NCBI RefSeq assembly: GCF_008632125.1
Contig: NZ_VWRN01000031.1
Location: 186,001 to 250,000, forward strand
Length of the DNA stretch: 64,000 nucleotides
Source of the DNA: Cupriavidus cauae
Lineage (GTDB): Bacteria > Pseudomonadota > Gammaproteobacteria > Burkholderiales > Burkholderiaceae
Reading direction: 5' to 3'
Both the position numbers and the translations under genes were made by a program. Below, one piece after another: positions 40,024 to 48,937 of the stretch (position 1 is its first letter; each line of letters opens with the position of its first letter). A model generated the notes under the pieces. That model searched no databases. It was not told the origin of the DNA and worked only from the letters and a program-made list of their open reading frames with translations.

Positions 40024-41016
40024 ATGATGGCCAAGCACGACGACGTATCGTACAAACTGTTGTACTCCTGTCCCGAATTCGTCAGGGACCTGCTGAAGGA
40101 CTTTGTGCCGAAGCAATGGTGGCGGAAGGTCGATTTCAAGACCCTGGAGCGCATGCCTTGCAGCTACGTGACCGATGACTTCCGCGAGCGCGCCGATGAC
40201 GTGGTTTGGCGCGTGCGAACCGGCCAGGATTGGATGTACCTGTACATCCTGATCGAGTTCCAGAGTACCGTCGACACCTTCATGGCGGTCCGCGTGTTGA
40301 GTTATCTAATGCTTCTGTATCAGGACCTGATCCGGCGCAAGGAATGTCTGCCCGGCCGCTTGCTGCCGCCGGTGTTGCCGATCGTGCTGTACAACGGCGA
40401 AACGAAATGGCGAGCGCCAGTGGATGTCGAAAGGCTGATCGTTCACGATGCGGACTTGCCGGTTCCACGTTTTCGCTATCACCTGATCGACGAGAGCCAG
40501 TACACGGAAGCCCAGCTTTCGCGGCGGCGAAATTTGGTGGCCGCCGTGATGCGTTTCAATCGGCTAAAGAGTGAGCGGAGTCTTGTCCGCGTGATTCGAG
40601 AGGTCCGTCGCTGGATCGATGGGCGCAAGGAACTCAGGCGAACTTTGGCGATGTGGATGCGTAGCGTATTGTTGAGGCAGCGCAAGGGCAAGCTCGCGCT
40701 GCCACGGGTCTGCGATCTGGAGGAACTGGAAATGTCACTGGCACAACGTATGGACGAGTGGGCAGCCCAGCACGAGCAGAGGGGCATGCAGAAGGGGGAG
40801 AAAAAAGGGGAGAAAAAGGGGGAGAAGCGAGGACTCGCAAAGGGCCGGCAGGAAGGCGCCGCGCGAGTGCTGCAGCAACTGCTGGCCCGCCGCTTCGGGC
40901 CGCTGCCGGCCGATATCGTTGCCAAGCTGAACGCGGCGCAGGCCGCCGACATCCGGCGATGGAGCGGGCGGCTGCTGACGGCGGGATCGCTCGACGCCGT
41001 CTTCAAGACACGATAA
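40024..41016 (+). CDS. Rpn-family PD-(D/E)XK nuclease-like protein with DUF4351 tail
   Basis: A 330-residue protein. The N-terminal about 210 residues match Rpn/YhgA-like 'recombination-promoting nuclease/putative transposase' proteins: DVSYKLLYSCPEFVRDLL, then an ILIEFQS core likely carrying catalytic E and Q (PD-(D/E)XK type) and LPIVLYNGETKW. A Lys/Glu/Gly spacer (about 257-275) encoded by 12-bp repeats leads into a DUF4351-like end (LLARRFGPLPADIVAKL...L). Rpn proteins are structure-selective DNA endonucleases in E. coli that stimulate RecA-independent recombination. Codon use includes more AT-ending codons than neighbours, hinting at horizontal spread. It stands alone. Confidence 0.8.
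   Translation: MMAKHDDVSYKLLYSCPEFVRDLLKDFVPKQWWRKVDFKTLERMPCSYVTDDFRERADDVVWRVRTGQDWMYLYILIEFQSTVDTFMAVRVLSYLMLLYQDLIRRKECLPGRLLPPVLPIVLYNGETKWRAPVDVERLIVHDADLPVPRFRYHLIDESQYTEAQLSRRRNLVAAVMRFNRLKSERSLVRVIREVRRWIDGRKELRRTLAMWMRSVLLRQRKGKLALPRVCDLEELEMSLAQRMDEWAAQHEQRGMQKGEKKGEKKGEKRGLAKGRQEGAARVLQQLLARRFGPLPADIVAKLNAAQAADIRRWSGRLLTAGSLDAVFKTR
40793..40832. repeat. 12-bp coding repeat in the Rpn gene
   Basis: Three near copies of a GGGGAGAAAAAA-type 12-mer encode KGEKKGEKKGEK. A/G runs of five to six make it a candidate slippage (phase-variable) tract. Confidence 0.75.
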
Positions 41017-41058
41017 GGGCGCGGCGATGCTCTTCGGGGGCATCTTTGCCGCGCAGGA

Positions 41059-42030
41059 TCAAGCCAGCAGCTGTCCCAGCCGAACCACCGTCACGCCAGG
41101 ACGCAGCTGGCGCAGCGACGGCATCACCAGCACGCAGTCGGGATACGGCGTCACCACCGGCGCGCCGTCGTTCCACCCGATCACGGTGCCGGGCTCGGAG
41201 AAGGTCTCCAGGCCGGTATAGGGGCCGGCGAAGCGGAAATTCATGCTGGTGGCCACCACCGGCTCGGTGACGCGCACCACGCGCTGCGGCGCGACCGGCG
41301 CCGACAGCCAGCCGGCAGGCAGGTCGCCGCTGTCGACGATGCCGGCGGTCAGCAGGAAGCGCGCCGTGCTGTCGCGCGCCACCGCGACCGACGATGCCTC
41401 CCAATGCTGGCCACATTCGATCAGCAGCGCATTCTTCGGGCTGTCCTGATCGCCAAAGCCGGCGTAGTCGCGCATGCGACGGCCTTCCGGATGGCCTTCG
41501 TCGACGATCACATGCGCCGGAGCGCCGAGCGCGCGCGCCAGCGCCACGCCCTTGTCGAGCGGGCCCGACACGATCAGCGGCAGGCTCTTCTCGTGCATCG
41601 AATGCAGGTCCAGCAGCAGGTCGACGCGATCGATCAGCGGGCGCATCTCGCGCGCGCGCCGCAGTTCGGACGAGTCGCGCGACGCGTCGTCGAGCACCGC
41701 GGCGGTCCAGACGCGGTTGAAGTCCTGGTCGACGAAGCGCGAGGCGTCGGGCTTTGCCGGATCGAAGCGGTGATAGGCGTCGACGTTGGCGAACGCCAGC
41801 GTCAGCTGCCCGCGGCGCGGCTTGAGCCCGAGGTCCAGCAGCTCCTTGACGACGATCGCGCCGCAGACCTCGTTGCCATGGGTCAGCGCGTTGATCATCA
41901 CGTGCGGGCCCGGCACGCCGCTGTCGAAATGATGGACATAGGCGACGCCGGTATTGCCGTCGGCATACGGGCGGATATCGGGAAATGCGACTTCGACCGG
42001 ATAGGCGTCGAGCGTGGTCATCGTGTTCAT
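41059..42030 (-). CDS. Succinylglutamate desuccinylase/aspartoacylase-family zinc hydrolase
   Basis: A 323-residue cytoplasmic M14-like hydrolase with zinc ligands His51 and Glu54 (THGNE) and His143 (DLHSM), and the substrate-binding Asn105-Arg106 (FNRVW). The family removes acyl groups from N-acylated amino acids or related amides. The C-terminal part (about 230-323) looks like the usual small beta domain. It lies 10 bp downstream of a Bug gene and after a LysR gene, all minus, suggesting uptake and deacylation of an N-acyl amino acid or similar compound. The substrate is inferred from family only. Confidence 0.85.
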   Translation of the reverse strand: MNTMTTLDAYPVEVAFPDIRPYADGNTGVAYVHHFDSGVPGPHVMINALTHGNEVCGAIVVKELLDLGLKPRRGQLTLAFANVDAYHRFDPAKPDASRFVDQDFNRVWTAAVLDDASRDSSELRRAREMRPLIDRVDLLLDLHSMHEKSLPLIVSGPLDKGVALARALGAPAHVIVDEGHPEGRRMRDYAGFGDQDSPKNALLIECGQHWEASSVAVARDSTARFLLTAGIVDSGDLPAGWLSAPVAPQRVVRVTEPVVATSMNFRFAGPYTGLETFSEPGTVIGWNDGAPVVTPYPDCVLVMPSLRQLRPGVTVVRLGQLLA

Positions 42031-42040
42031 AACGTCCCTG

Positions 42041-43036
42041 TTATTGCTGGATGCCGGCCGCCTGCACGATGGTGCGGTATTTGGCGGTCTCGCGCTTGAC
42101 GAAGGCGGCGAACTGCGCCGGATTGGCGGGCGCGACCTCGACGCCGGCCTCGGCCAGCTTCTTGCGGACCTCCGGCATCGCCAGCACGGCCTGCATCTCG
42201 TTGTTGAGCCGATCCACCACAGCGCGCGGCGTGGCCTTCGGTGCCATCAGGCCGAACCAGACGCCCATGTCGACGCCCTTCAGCGCGGGCGTCTCCGCCA
42301 GCGCCGGCACCTCCGGTGCCACCGCGGCGCGCTTGGCTTCGGTCACGCCATAGGCCTTGACCCGTCCGGCCTGGATATGCGGCAGCGCGGACGACAGCAC
42401 CATTACCGCCAGATCGATCTGGCCGCCCAGCAGGTCCGTCGCCATCGCGGAAGCGCCCTTGTACGGCACGTGCGTGATACCGACCTTGCCCTGCTGCTTG
42501 ATCAGCTCGCCGGCCAGGTTCAGCGGCGTGCCGACGCCCGACGAGGCGTAGGCCAGCTTGTCCGGCTGGGCCTTGGCCAGCGCGATCAGTTCGGCGGCAT
42601 TGCGCGCCGGCAGCGTCGGCTTGCCGACCAGCACCATCGGCTGCGTGCCGACGAAGGTGATCGGCGCCAAATCCTTCTCGCCGTCGTAGCGGACCGCCGG
42701 ATTGGTCACGCGCGCGATCGACACCTCGCTGCCCGAGCCCATCAGCAGCGTGTAGCCATCGGCCTCGGCCTTGACCACGCGCGCCGCGCCGATGGTGCCG
42801 CCGGCACCGCCGAGGTTCTCGATCACCACGCTCTGGCCCAGCCGCTTGCCGAGCTCGGGCGCGATGGTGCGCGCCACCAGGTCGACGCTGCCGCCGGCCG
42901 TGTAGCCGACCACCAGCGTGATCGGCTTGGCGGGCCATTCGCTGGCGCGCGCGGCGCCGGCAGGCAGCAGCGACATCGCCGAGGCGGCGGAAAACAGCAA
43001 GGTGGCGGCGGTGGCAGTCCGCAGCGAGATCTTCAT
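42041..43036 (-). CDS. Bug-family periplasmic substrate-binding protein
   Basis: A 331-residue protein; ATG 43036 follows GGGAG at 7 bp. A signal peptide ends near AARASEWP. Bug landmarks are PITLVVGYTAGGSVDLVAR, VIENLGGAGGTIGA, THVPYKGASAM and a C-terminal RAVVDRLNNEM. It differs clearly from the Bug protein at 30293-31306. Its stop is 10 bp before the hydrolase start, so the two are cotranscribed. It probably binds the substrate, or the acid product, of that hydrolase. Confidence 0.88.
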   Translation of the reverse strand: MKISLRTATAATLLFSAASAMSLLPAGAARASEWPAKPITLVVGYTAGGSVDLVARTIAPELGKRLGQSVVIENLGGAGGTIGAARVVKAEADGYTLLMGSGSEVSIARVTNPAVRYDGEKDLAPITFVGTQPMVLVGKPTLPARNAAELIALAKAQPDKLAYASSGVGTPLNLAGELIKQQGKVGITHVPYKGASAMATDLLGGQIDLAVMVLSSALPHIQAGRVKAYGVTEAKRAAVAPEVPALAETPALKGVDMGVWFGLMAPKATPRAVVDRLNNEMQAVLAMPEVRKKLAEAGVEVAPANPAQFAAFVKRETAKYRTIVQAAGIQQ

Positions 43037-43178
43037 GGCAACGCTCCCGTGTCTATGTGTTATCGATGTGGTATGGCGCGATGTTAGGGAGCGGCGCCGT
43101 GTCCGCGCATGCGGGTTTGGCAATGGCGATTGCCGGATCGGCAAGGCTTGTGGCAAGGGGCCTATCACGGACCGGGCA

Positions 43179-43222
43179 GGGGCAGGCAAGGGGCAGGCGA
43201 AGGGCAGGCGAAGGGCAGGCAA
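43179..43222. repeat. 11-bp tandem array downstream of LysR gene (4 units)
   Basis: Four (G/A)GGGCAGGC(A/G)A units 46 bp beyond the stop codon of the minus-strand LysR gene, in the gap before the Bug gene. Confidence 0.8.
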
Positions 43223-43267
43223 GCGGCTCGGCAAGGCGGCGCGGCATCGCCTCCGCCGCCAGCGGCA

Positions 43268-44254
43268 TCACGCCGTCGCGGCGCGCCAGAACGCCTCGGC
43301 CAGCTGACGCATCGGCGCGCGCGGACGGTAGAGCCGGATCTGCAGCACCAGATCGCGATTGCCGCCCGGCTGACCGCCGTGCTGGCCGCCCTGTTGGCCA
43401 CCCTCCGTCCCGGCCTCCGCCACGCTGCCGATATCGGCGCGCACCAGCCGGCCCGCGTGCAGGTCGTCGGCGATCAGCCGGGCCGGCAGCCAGGCCAGGC
43501 CCATGCGCTGGCGCACCATCTCGTGCACCGATTCGGCGAAGTCGCAGACCGCCACCACGTCCAGGCGGCCGGCCAGTTTGCGCCGGGCGATCTCCTGATT
43601 GACCATGCGGCCCATCGTCAGGGTTTCCGCATAGGCGATCGTCGGCACCGGCGCGCCGCTCTTGCCACGCCCGGGCAGTCGGAAGCACGGCCCGCCCGCG
43701 GCATCGGCGGCGGCGACGCAGACCAGCCGCTCGACCCCGACCGGATGGAACTGATAGCGCGCCTCGTCCAGCCGCACCGGCAGGTCCGGTGGGCTGTAGC
43801 ACAGCAGGAAATCGGCATCGCCCTCGGTGAACATCGCCAGCGCGTCGTGCATGGCGAAGGTCGACAGCCGGGTGCGAAAGCCCGCGGCCACCGGATCGTG
43901 CCGCAGCGCCTGGCGCAGTCCCGCCAGCCAGGCCGGCACCAGCGAGCGCGACAGCGTCTTGCCGGTGGCGATCACCACGGTGCTGGCGTCGACGCGGTGG
44001 GCCGCCCGCAGCGCCAGCCGCGTTTCCTCGAGCGTGTGCAGCGCCGACTGCGCCGCCTCCAGAAACTGCCGGCCCTCGGCGGTCAGCCGGACCGGGAACA
44101 CGCTGCGATCGATCAGCGGCGCGCCGGCCCACACCTCGACCGCCTGCATGCGGCGGCCGAACGCGGGCGGGGTGACATTGCGCAGTTCGGCGGCGCGGGC
44201 GAGGCTGCCGGCCTCGGCCAGGCATACAAAGTCTTCGAGCCAACGGATATGCAT
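43268..44254 (-). CDS. LysR-family regulator with Gly-Gln repeat insert
   Basis: A 328-residue regulator: winged helix at 1-60 (LEDFVCLAEAGSLARAAELR), effector domain about 90-320. Near residue 290 is an insert of GGQ repeats (GGQQGGQHGGQPGG) between the last strands, encoded by short DNA repeats and unusual for the family; it should form a flexible loop. It is upstream of and codirectional with the Bug and zinc-hydrolase genes, which it probably controls. Effector unknown. Confidence 0.85.
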   Translation of the reverse strand: MHIRWLEDFVCLAEAGSLARAAELRNVTPPAFGRRMQAVEVWAGAPLIDRSVFPVRLTAEGRQFLEAAQSALHTLEETRLALRAAHRVDASTVVIATGKTLSRSLVPAWLAGLRQALRHDPVAAGFRTRLSTFAMHDALAMFTEGDADFLLCYSPPDLPVRLDEARYQFHPVGVERLVCVAAADAAGGPCFRLPGRGKSGAPVPTIAYAETLTMGRMVNQEIARRKLAGRLDVVAVCDFAESVHEMVRQRMGLAWLPARLIADDLHAGRLVRADIGSVAEAGTEGGQQGGQHGGQPGGNRDLVLQIRLYRPRAPMRQLAEAFWRAATA

Positions 44255-44582
44255 GGGGAGGCGGGCGATGGGTTCGTGTCGGGACGCGTCAGGCGGCTGC
44301 GCGCAACGTGCGCGGCCGCGTCATTCTAGAGCGTCCGAAGCGGCATGCACGGTTTGCGGCCCCGGTGCGGCGACGCCGGCAGGGGCGGGCAAACCATCCC
44401 ATCGACGAATGGAGGCGTTGGATAAGCATCGCTCCATATTTGTCCGCGGAATAGTCCGGCGCGGCCCCGGAGCGCCCGATTCACTCGACAATCCGGCCTC
44501 GCGCCTGCCGCGCCGCAGCCTATCGCCCCTTCGCACCGACTCCTACACTGGCTGGAAAGCCCGACCTCGCTGGGAGTCCGCC
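44255..44582. other. Divergent intergenic region LysR / Sel1 gene
   Basis: A 328-bp gap. A TACACT -10-like box at 44544-44549 lies 33 bp before the Sel1 start, with GGGAG as its ribosome site. No gene, repeat array or hairpin of note was seen in the rest. Confidence 0.5.
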
Positions 44583-45284
44583 ATGCCGACCGTTCGCCGC
44601 CTCGTCCGCCACGCCGCCTGCATCCTGATCCTGCTGGGCGGTTGGCAGACCGCGATGGCGGCACCCCGGCCGCCGCAGCCCGCGGAGACGTTGACCCGGC
44701 AGGCGGTGGCCGCCTACGAGGCGGGCGCTTTCGAGAGCGCGCTGCGCGACTTCGCGGAGGCGGCGCGGCGGGGCAACCGGCTGGCGCAGTTCAATTACGC
44801 GATGATGCTGCTGCGCGGCGACGGCACGGCGTCCAAGCCCCAGGAGGCGCTGGTCTGGCTGAAGAAGGCGGCGGACAACGAGATGACGCATGCCCAATTC
44901 ACCTGGGGCGAATTGCATGAGCGCGGCGACCTGGTGCCCAAGTCGCTGGAAGAGGCCAACCGCTGGTATCAGCGCGCCAGCCAGGGCGGACATATCCAGG
45001 CGCAGGTCGCGCTGGCGACCAATTACTTCATCGGCCGCGGGGTGCCGCGCGATTACGCCAAGGCCTTCGAGTGGTACACGCGGGCCGCGACCGCGGGCGA
45101 CGGCGGGGCGCAGTACATCGTCGCCAGCTTCTACGAGCGCGGCGAGCCGGGGGTGGTGGAGCGCGATATCGAGCAGGCCAAGATCTGGTACGCCAGGGCC
45201 GCGGCGCGTGGCGATCCCGGCGCGCTGGCCAAGCTGCGCTCGCTGCTGGAGCAGACCGTCAGATCGCGCACGCCGACGATGTAG
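44583..45284 (+). CDS. Sel1-repeat protein, exported
   Basis: A 233-residue protein. ATG 44583 follows GGGAG at 6 bp. An N-terminal signal peptide (HAACILILLGGWQTAMAAP, about residues 9-27) directs export. After it come about four to five Sel1-like helical repeats of roughly 36 residues (motifs such as A..NYAMMLLRGDG, A.FTWGELHERGD, A.ATNYFIGRGV, A.YIVASFYERGE, and W...AA). Sel1 repeats mediate protein contacts. It is convergent with rodA, 33 bp away. Possible links to cell-envelope assembly rest only on location. Confidence 0.8.
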   Translation: MPTVRRLVRHAACILILLGGWQTAMAAPRPPQPAETLTRQAVAAYEAGAFESALRDFAEAARRGNRLAQFNYAMMLLRGDGTASKPQEALVWLKKAADNEMTHAQFTWGELHERGDLVPKSLEEANRWYQRASQGGHIQAQVALATNYFIGRGVPRDYAKAFEWYTRAATAGDGGAQYIVASFYERGEPGVVERDIEQAKIWYARAAARGDPGALAKLRSLLEQTVRSRTPTM

Positions 45285-45317
45285 CGGACAGGCGAGCCGG
45301 CAAGCGCGCGGCGTGCT

Positions 45318-46460
45318 TCAAGTCTGAATCAGCCGCTTCTGCCGCGAGATGTTCATCAGGATGCCGATCCCCATGCCGAGCGTGACCAGCGCGGTGCCGC
45401 CGTAGCTGATCAGCGGCAGCGGCACGCCGACGATCGGCAGGATGCCGCTGACCATGCCCATGTTGACGAAGGCATAGGTGAAGAAGATCAGCGTCACCGC
45501 GCCGGCCAGCAGCCGCGAGAAGTGCGTCGGCGCATTGGCGGCGATATAGAGCCCGCGGAAGATCAGCAGCAGGTACAGAACCAGCAGCACCGCATTGCCG
45601 ACCAGGCCGAATTCCTCGGAGTAGACCGCGAAGATGAAGTCGGTGTGCTTCTCCGGAATGAACTCGAGGTGGGTCTGCGTGCCCTTGAGCCAGCCCTTGC
45701 CCATCAGGCCGCCCGAGCCGATCGCGATGATCGACTGGATGGTGTGGAAGCCCTTGCCGAGCGGATCGGTGGTCGGATCGAGCAGCGTGCAGACCCGGTG
45801 CTGCTGGTAGTCGTGCAGCACCGGCCAGTTGACGCCCGGCGCGCACATGTCGTGCTCGAAGAACAGCAGCCCGGAAATCAGCGTGACCAGGATCGCCAGT
45901 GCCGGCAGGATCAGCTTCCACGACAGGCCGGCGAAGTAGATCACGTACATGCCGGCGGCCAGCACCAGCAGCGCGGTGCCCAGGTCGGGCTGCTTGGCGA
46001 TCAGGCCCACCGGCACCGCCAGCAGCAGGCCGGCGACGATGAAGTCGAACCAGCGCAACGCGCTTTCGCGCTTCTGGAAGTACCAGGCCAGCATCAGCGG
46101 CATCGCGATCTTCATCAGCTCGGAGGGCTGGATCACGATGCCGACATTGAGCCAGCGGCGCGCGCCCTTGCGGATCAGCCCGAACATCGCCACCGCGATC
46201 AGCAGTGCGACGCCGACCGTATAGAGCGGCACCGCGACCCGCATCAGCGTCTGCGTGGGCAGATAGGCGATCACCCACATCACCGCGTAAGACAGCAGGA
46301 TATTGCGCAGCTGGTCCTCGACGCGGCCCGGCACGTCGATCGACGCCGAGTACAGCGCCACGATGCCGGTGGCGAACAACAGGAAGACGATCAGCGCGAG
46401 CGGCTTGTCGAAGCCGGTCAGCGCGGTCTTGATCAGGGACAGGGCGCGTCTGCGATCCAT
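45318..46460 (-). CDS. rodA: Rod-shape SEDS peptidoglycan polymerase RodA
   Basis: A 380-residue inner-membrane protein with about ten hydrophobic helices. SEDS landmarks are KKGARRWL-like RKGARRWLNVG, IQPSELMKIAMPL, KQPDLGTAL, and near the end GLPLPLISYGGTALV-like VGVPLPLISYGG. The start at 46460 follows AGGAGG at 5 bp; an in-frame TTG at 46475 overlaps the mrdA stop and has no such site. RodA polymerises glycan strands with PBP2 during side-wall growth. It is the last gene of mreB-mreC-mreD-mrdA-rodA. Confidence 0.95.
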   Translation of the reverse strand: MDRRRALSLIKTALTGFDKPLALIVFLLFATGIVALYSASIDVPGRVEDQLRNILLSYAVMWVIAYLPTQTLMRVAVPLYTVGVALLIAVAMFGLIRKGARRWLNVGIVIQPSELMKIAMPLMLAWYFQKRESALRWFDFIVAGLLLAVPVGLIAKQPDLGTALLVLAAGMYVIYFAGLSWKLILPALAILVTLISGLLFFEHDMCAPGVNWPVLHDYQQHRVCTLLDPTTDPLGKGFHTIQSIIAIGSGGLMGKGWLKGTQTHLEFIPEKHTDFIFAVYSEEFGLVGNAVLLVLYLLLIFRGLYIAANAPTHFSRLLAGAVTLIFFTYAFVNMGMVSGILPIVGVPLPLISYGGTALVTLGMGIGILMNISRQKRLIQT

Positions 46461-46471
46461 CTGCGCCTCCT

Positions 46472-48877
46472 TCAATGCGTGACGTTGGCGCCCGGCGCCG
46501 CGGCGGCCTGCCGGGTGCGGGATGCGGGAGACGGTGCGGGGCCCGGCGCGGCGGGCGGCGTGGCGGGGCGCGTCTTGCGCTCGCCCGGTGCACCCGGTGC
46601 GGCCGGGGCGGATGGCGAAGGCGGAGCCGGCGGCGCGCCGTCATGCGGCGGCTTGCTGTGGCCGAGCGCCTGGCGCATGCGGTCCCCCAGCGTCAGCGGC
46701 GCCGAGGCGGGCGCGATCGCCTGCGGATCGATGGTCGGCGCGGCGGCTACCGCACTGGCGCCGTCCTGGTTGCCGTTGCTGCCGCCGCCATTCCTGGTGC
46801 CCTTGGCGCCTTCGTCCTTGCCGCCCGGCTCGCCTTGCGCGTCCTCGTTGGCCAGCGTGTTGCCCATCGCGGTCGCGCTGGCGATGCTGGCGGTATGGCC
46901 GGTGGTAAAGACGCTCGGCGTATCGACCGGCGGCAGCCCGTGCGCGCGCTCGGCGGCCGGCGGCGCGATCTCGGCCAGCTCGGCGGGCCATTTGCCCAGC
47001 AGGTAGTAGTCCATCACCTTGCGCGCGATCGGCGCGGCGTGCTGCGCGCCGAAGCCGGCGTTCTCGACGATCAGCGCCAGCGCGATCTTCGGCTTGTCGG
47101 CCGGCGCGAACGCGGTGTACAGCGCATGGTCGCGCTTGTGCTCGGCCAGCGCGTGGTGGTTGTACTTCTCGCCCTTGCTCAGCGAGAAGGTCTGCGCGGT
47201 GCCGGTCTTGCCGGCCGACTCGTAGGCGGCGCCGGCGAACACGCGCGCCGCGGTGCCCGAATGCGTGACGCCGACCATCGCGCGCTTGATCACGTCGATA
47301 TCGGACTGCTTGAACGGCAGGCGATAGCTTTCCTTCGGCACCGTCAGGCGGCGCTGCCGGGTGACCGCGTCCTCGACCGCCTTGACCAGGTGGGGCTTCA
47401 TCACGACGCCGTTGTTGACCAGGATCGAGGTCGCGTGCGCCAGCTGCAGGATCGTGAAGCTGTTGTAGCCCTGGCCGATCCCCAGCGAGATCGTTTCGCC
47501 GTCATACCAACGCTGCTGCTCGGGCTTGCGGTAGGCGCGCCGCTTCCAGTCGGTCGACGGCAGGATGCCGCGGCTCTCGCCCTCGATGTCGATGCCGGTC
47601 AGCTGGCCGAAGCCGAGCGGCTTCATGAAGTCGTGGATCGCGTTGACGCCCATGTCGCGCGCCAGCGCGTAGTAGTAGGTGTCGCACGAGGCCACGATCG
47701 AGCTGTACATGTCGACCCAGCCGTGGCCGCCCGGCTTGTCGTCGCGGAAGGTATGGTTGCCCAGCGTGAAGAAGCCGGGATCGTGCATGCCCCAGTTGGC
47801 GGTGCGCTTGCCGGTCGCCAGCGCCGCCAGCGCCATGAACGGCTTGTAGGTCGAGCCCGGCGGATAGGTGCCGCGCAGCGGGCGGTTCAGCAGCGGCTTG
47901 TCCGGCGAATTGTTCAGCTCGTTCCACGTCGCGGTGTCGATGCCCTCGACGAACAGGTTCGGGTCGAAGGTCGGCTTGGAGACGAAAGCCAGGATGTCGC
48001 CGGTGGCCGGCTCGATCGCCACCAGCGCGCCGCGGCGGTCGCCGAATAGCGCCTCGGCCAGCTGCTGCAGCCGGATGTCGAGGGACAGGATCAGGTTGTT
48101 GCCCGGCGTCGCCGGCGCGGTCGACAGCGTGCGGATCGGCCGCCCGCCGGCGCTGACCTCGACTTCCTCGATGCCGGTCAGCCCGTGCAGCTCGGTCTCG
48201 TAGCTCTGCTCGATGCCGACTTTGCCGATGTAGTTGGTGCCCTTGTAGTTGTCGGCATCCTTGCGCGGGTCGTAGTTGGCCGGATTGGCGTCGTTGGCCA
48301 CGTCCATCGCCTCGATGCGCTGCTGGTCGCGCTGCGAGATGCGGCCGATGTAGCCGACCACGTGCGAGGCCGATTCGCCCATCGGATATTGGCGGAACAG
48401 CCGCGCGCGCACGTCGACGCCGGGGAAGCGGAAGCGCTGCGCGGAGAAGCGCGCCACCTCCTCGTCGCTGAGCTGGCTGCGGATCGGCAGGCTCTCGAAG
48501 CTGCGCGACTCTTCCATCAGCCGGCGGAAGCGGCGGCGGTCGCGCGGCTGGATGTCGATCAGTTCGGACAGTTCATCGATGGTGTCATCCAGCGACTGCG
48601 TCAGCTTGGACGGCGTGATCTCCAGCGTGTAGGCCGAATAGTTGCGCGCCAGCACGATGCCGTTGCGGTCCATGATGATGCCGCGGTTCGGCTCGATCGG
48701 CGCCACCGAGATGCGGTTGTCCTCGGCCTTGGCCGAATACTGGTCGTGCTTGTACCACTGCAGCCAGAAGAAGCGCAGGAACAGCAGGCCGAACAGGATC
48801 ACGGCGAACAGCGCCGCGGCCGCCACGCGAAGGCGGAAGCGGCCGAGCTCGAGTTCGACGTTGCGGATTTCGGTCAT
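46472..48877 (-). CDS. mrdA: Penicillin-binding protein 2
   Basis: An 801-residue class B PBP: a short cytoplasmic segment, one TM helix (about 18-40), pedestal domain, and transpeptidase domain with catalytic Ser342 in GSTYKPF, an SCD motif replacing SxN (also seen in E. coli PBP2 as SAD), and KTGTAQ. It cross-links side-wall peptidoglycan with RodA. The final about 150 residues are a low-complexity Ala/Pro/Gly tail absent from E. coli PBP2 (633 residues) and would be periplasmic. It overlaps neither neighbour: mreD lies 60 bp upstream, rodA starts 11 bp after its stop. Confidence 0.95.
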   Translation of the reverse strand: MTEIRNVELELGRFRLRVAAAALFAVILFGLLFLRFFWLQWYKHDQYSAKAEDNRISVAPIEPNRGIIMDRNGIVLARNYSAYTLEITPSKLTQSLDDTIDELSELIDIQPRDRRRFRRLMEESRSFESLPIRSQLSDEEVARFSAQRFRFPGVDVRARLFRQYPMGESASHVVGYIGRISQRDQQRIEAMDVANDANPANYDPRKDADNYKGTNYIGKVGIEQSYETELHGLTGIEEVEVSAGGRPIRTLSTAPATPGNNLILSLDIRLQQLAEALFGDRRGALVAIEPATGDILAFVSKPTFDPNLFVEGIDTATWNELNNSPDKPLLNRPLRGTYPPGSTYKPFMALAALATGKRTANWGMHDPGFFTLGNHTFRDDKPGGHGWVDMYSSIVASCDTYYYALARDMGVNAIHDFMKPLGFGQLTGIDIEGESRGILPSTDWKRRAYRKPEQQRWYDGETISLGIGQGYNSFTILQLAHATSILVNNGVVMKPHLVKAVEDAVTRQRRLTVPKESYRLPFKQSDIDVIKRAMVGVTHSGTAARVFAGAAYESAGKTGTAQTFSLSKGEKYNHHALAEHKRDHALYTAFAPADKPKIALALIVENAGFGAQHAAPIARKVMDYYLLGKWPAELAEIAPPAAERAHGLPPVDTPSVFTTGHTASIASATAMGNTLANEDAQGEPGGKDEGAKGTRNGGGSNGNQDGASAVAAAPTIDPQAIAPASAPLTLGDRMRQALGHSKPPHDGAPPAPPSPSAPAAPGAPGERKTRPATPPAAPGPAPSPASRTRQAAAAPGANVTH

Positions 48878-48937
48878 GGTGCTGCGGGGACGGGCGGTCG
48901 GGGCACGGAGAGAGGCTGCGAGCGGAGTGCCATGCCG

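Noticed and set aside
40024..41016. Active transposon suggested by the 'putative transposase' label of the Rpn family
   Set aside because: No terminal inverted repeats or target-site duplication were seen, and Rpn proteins are nucleases rather than known element transposases.
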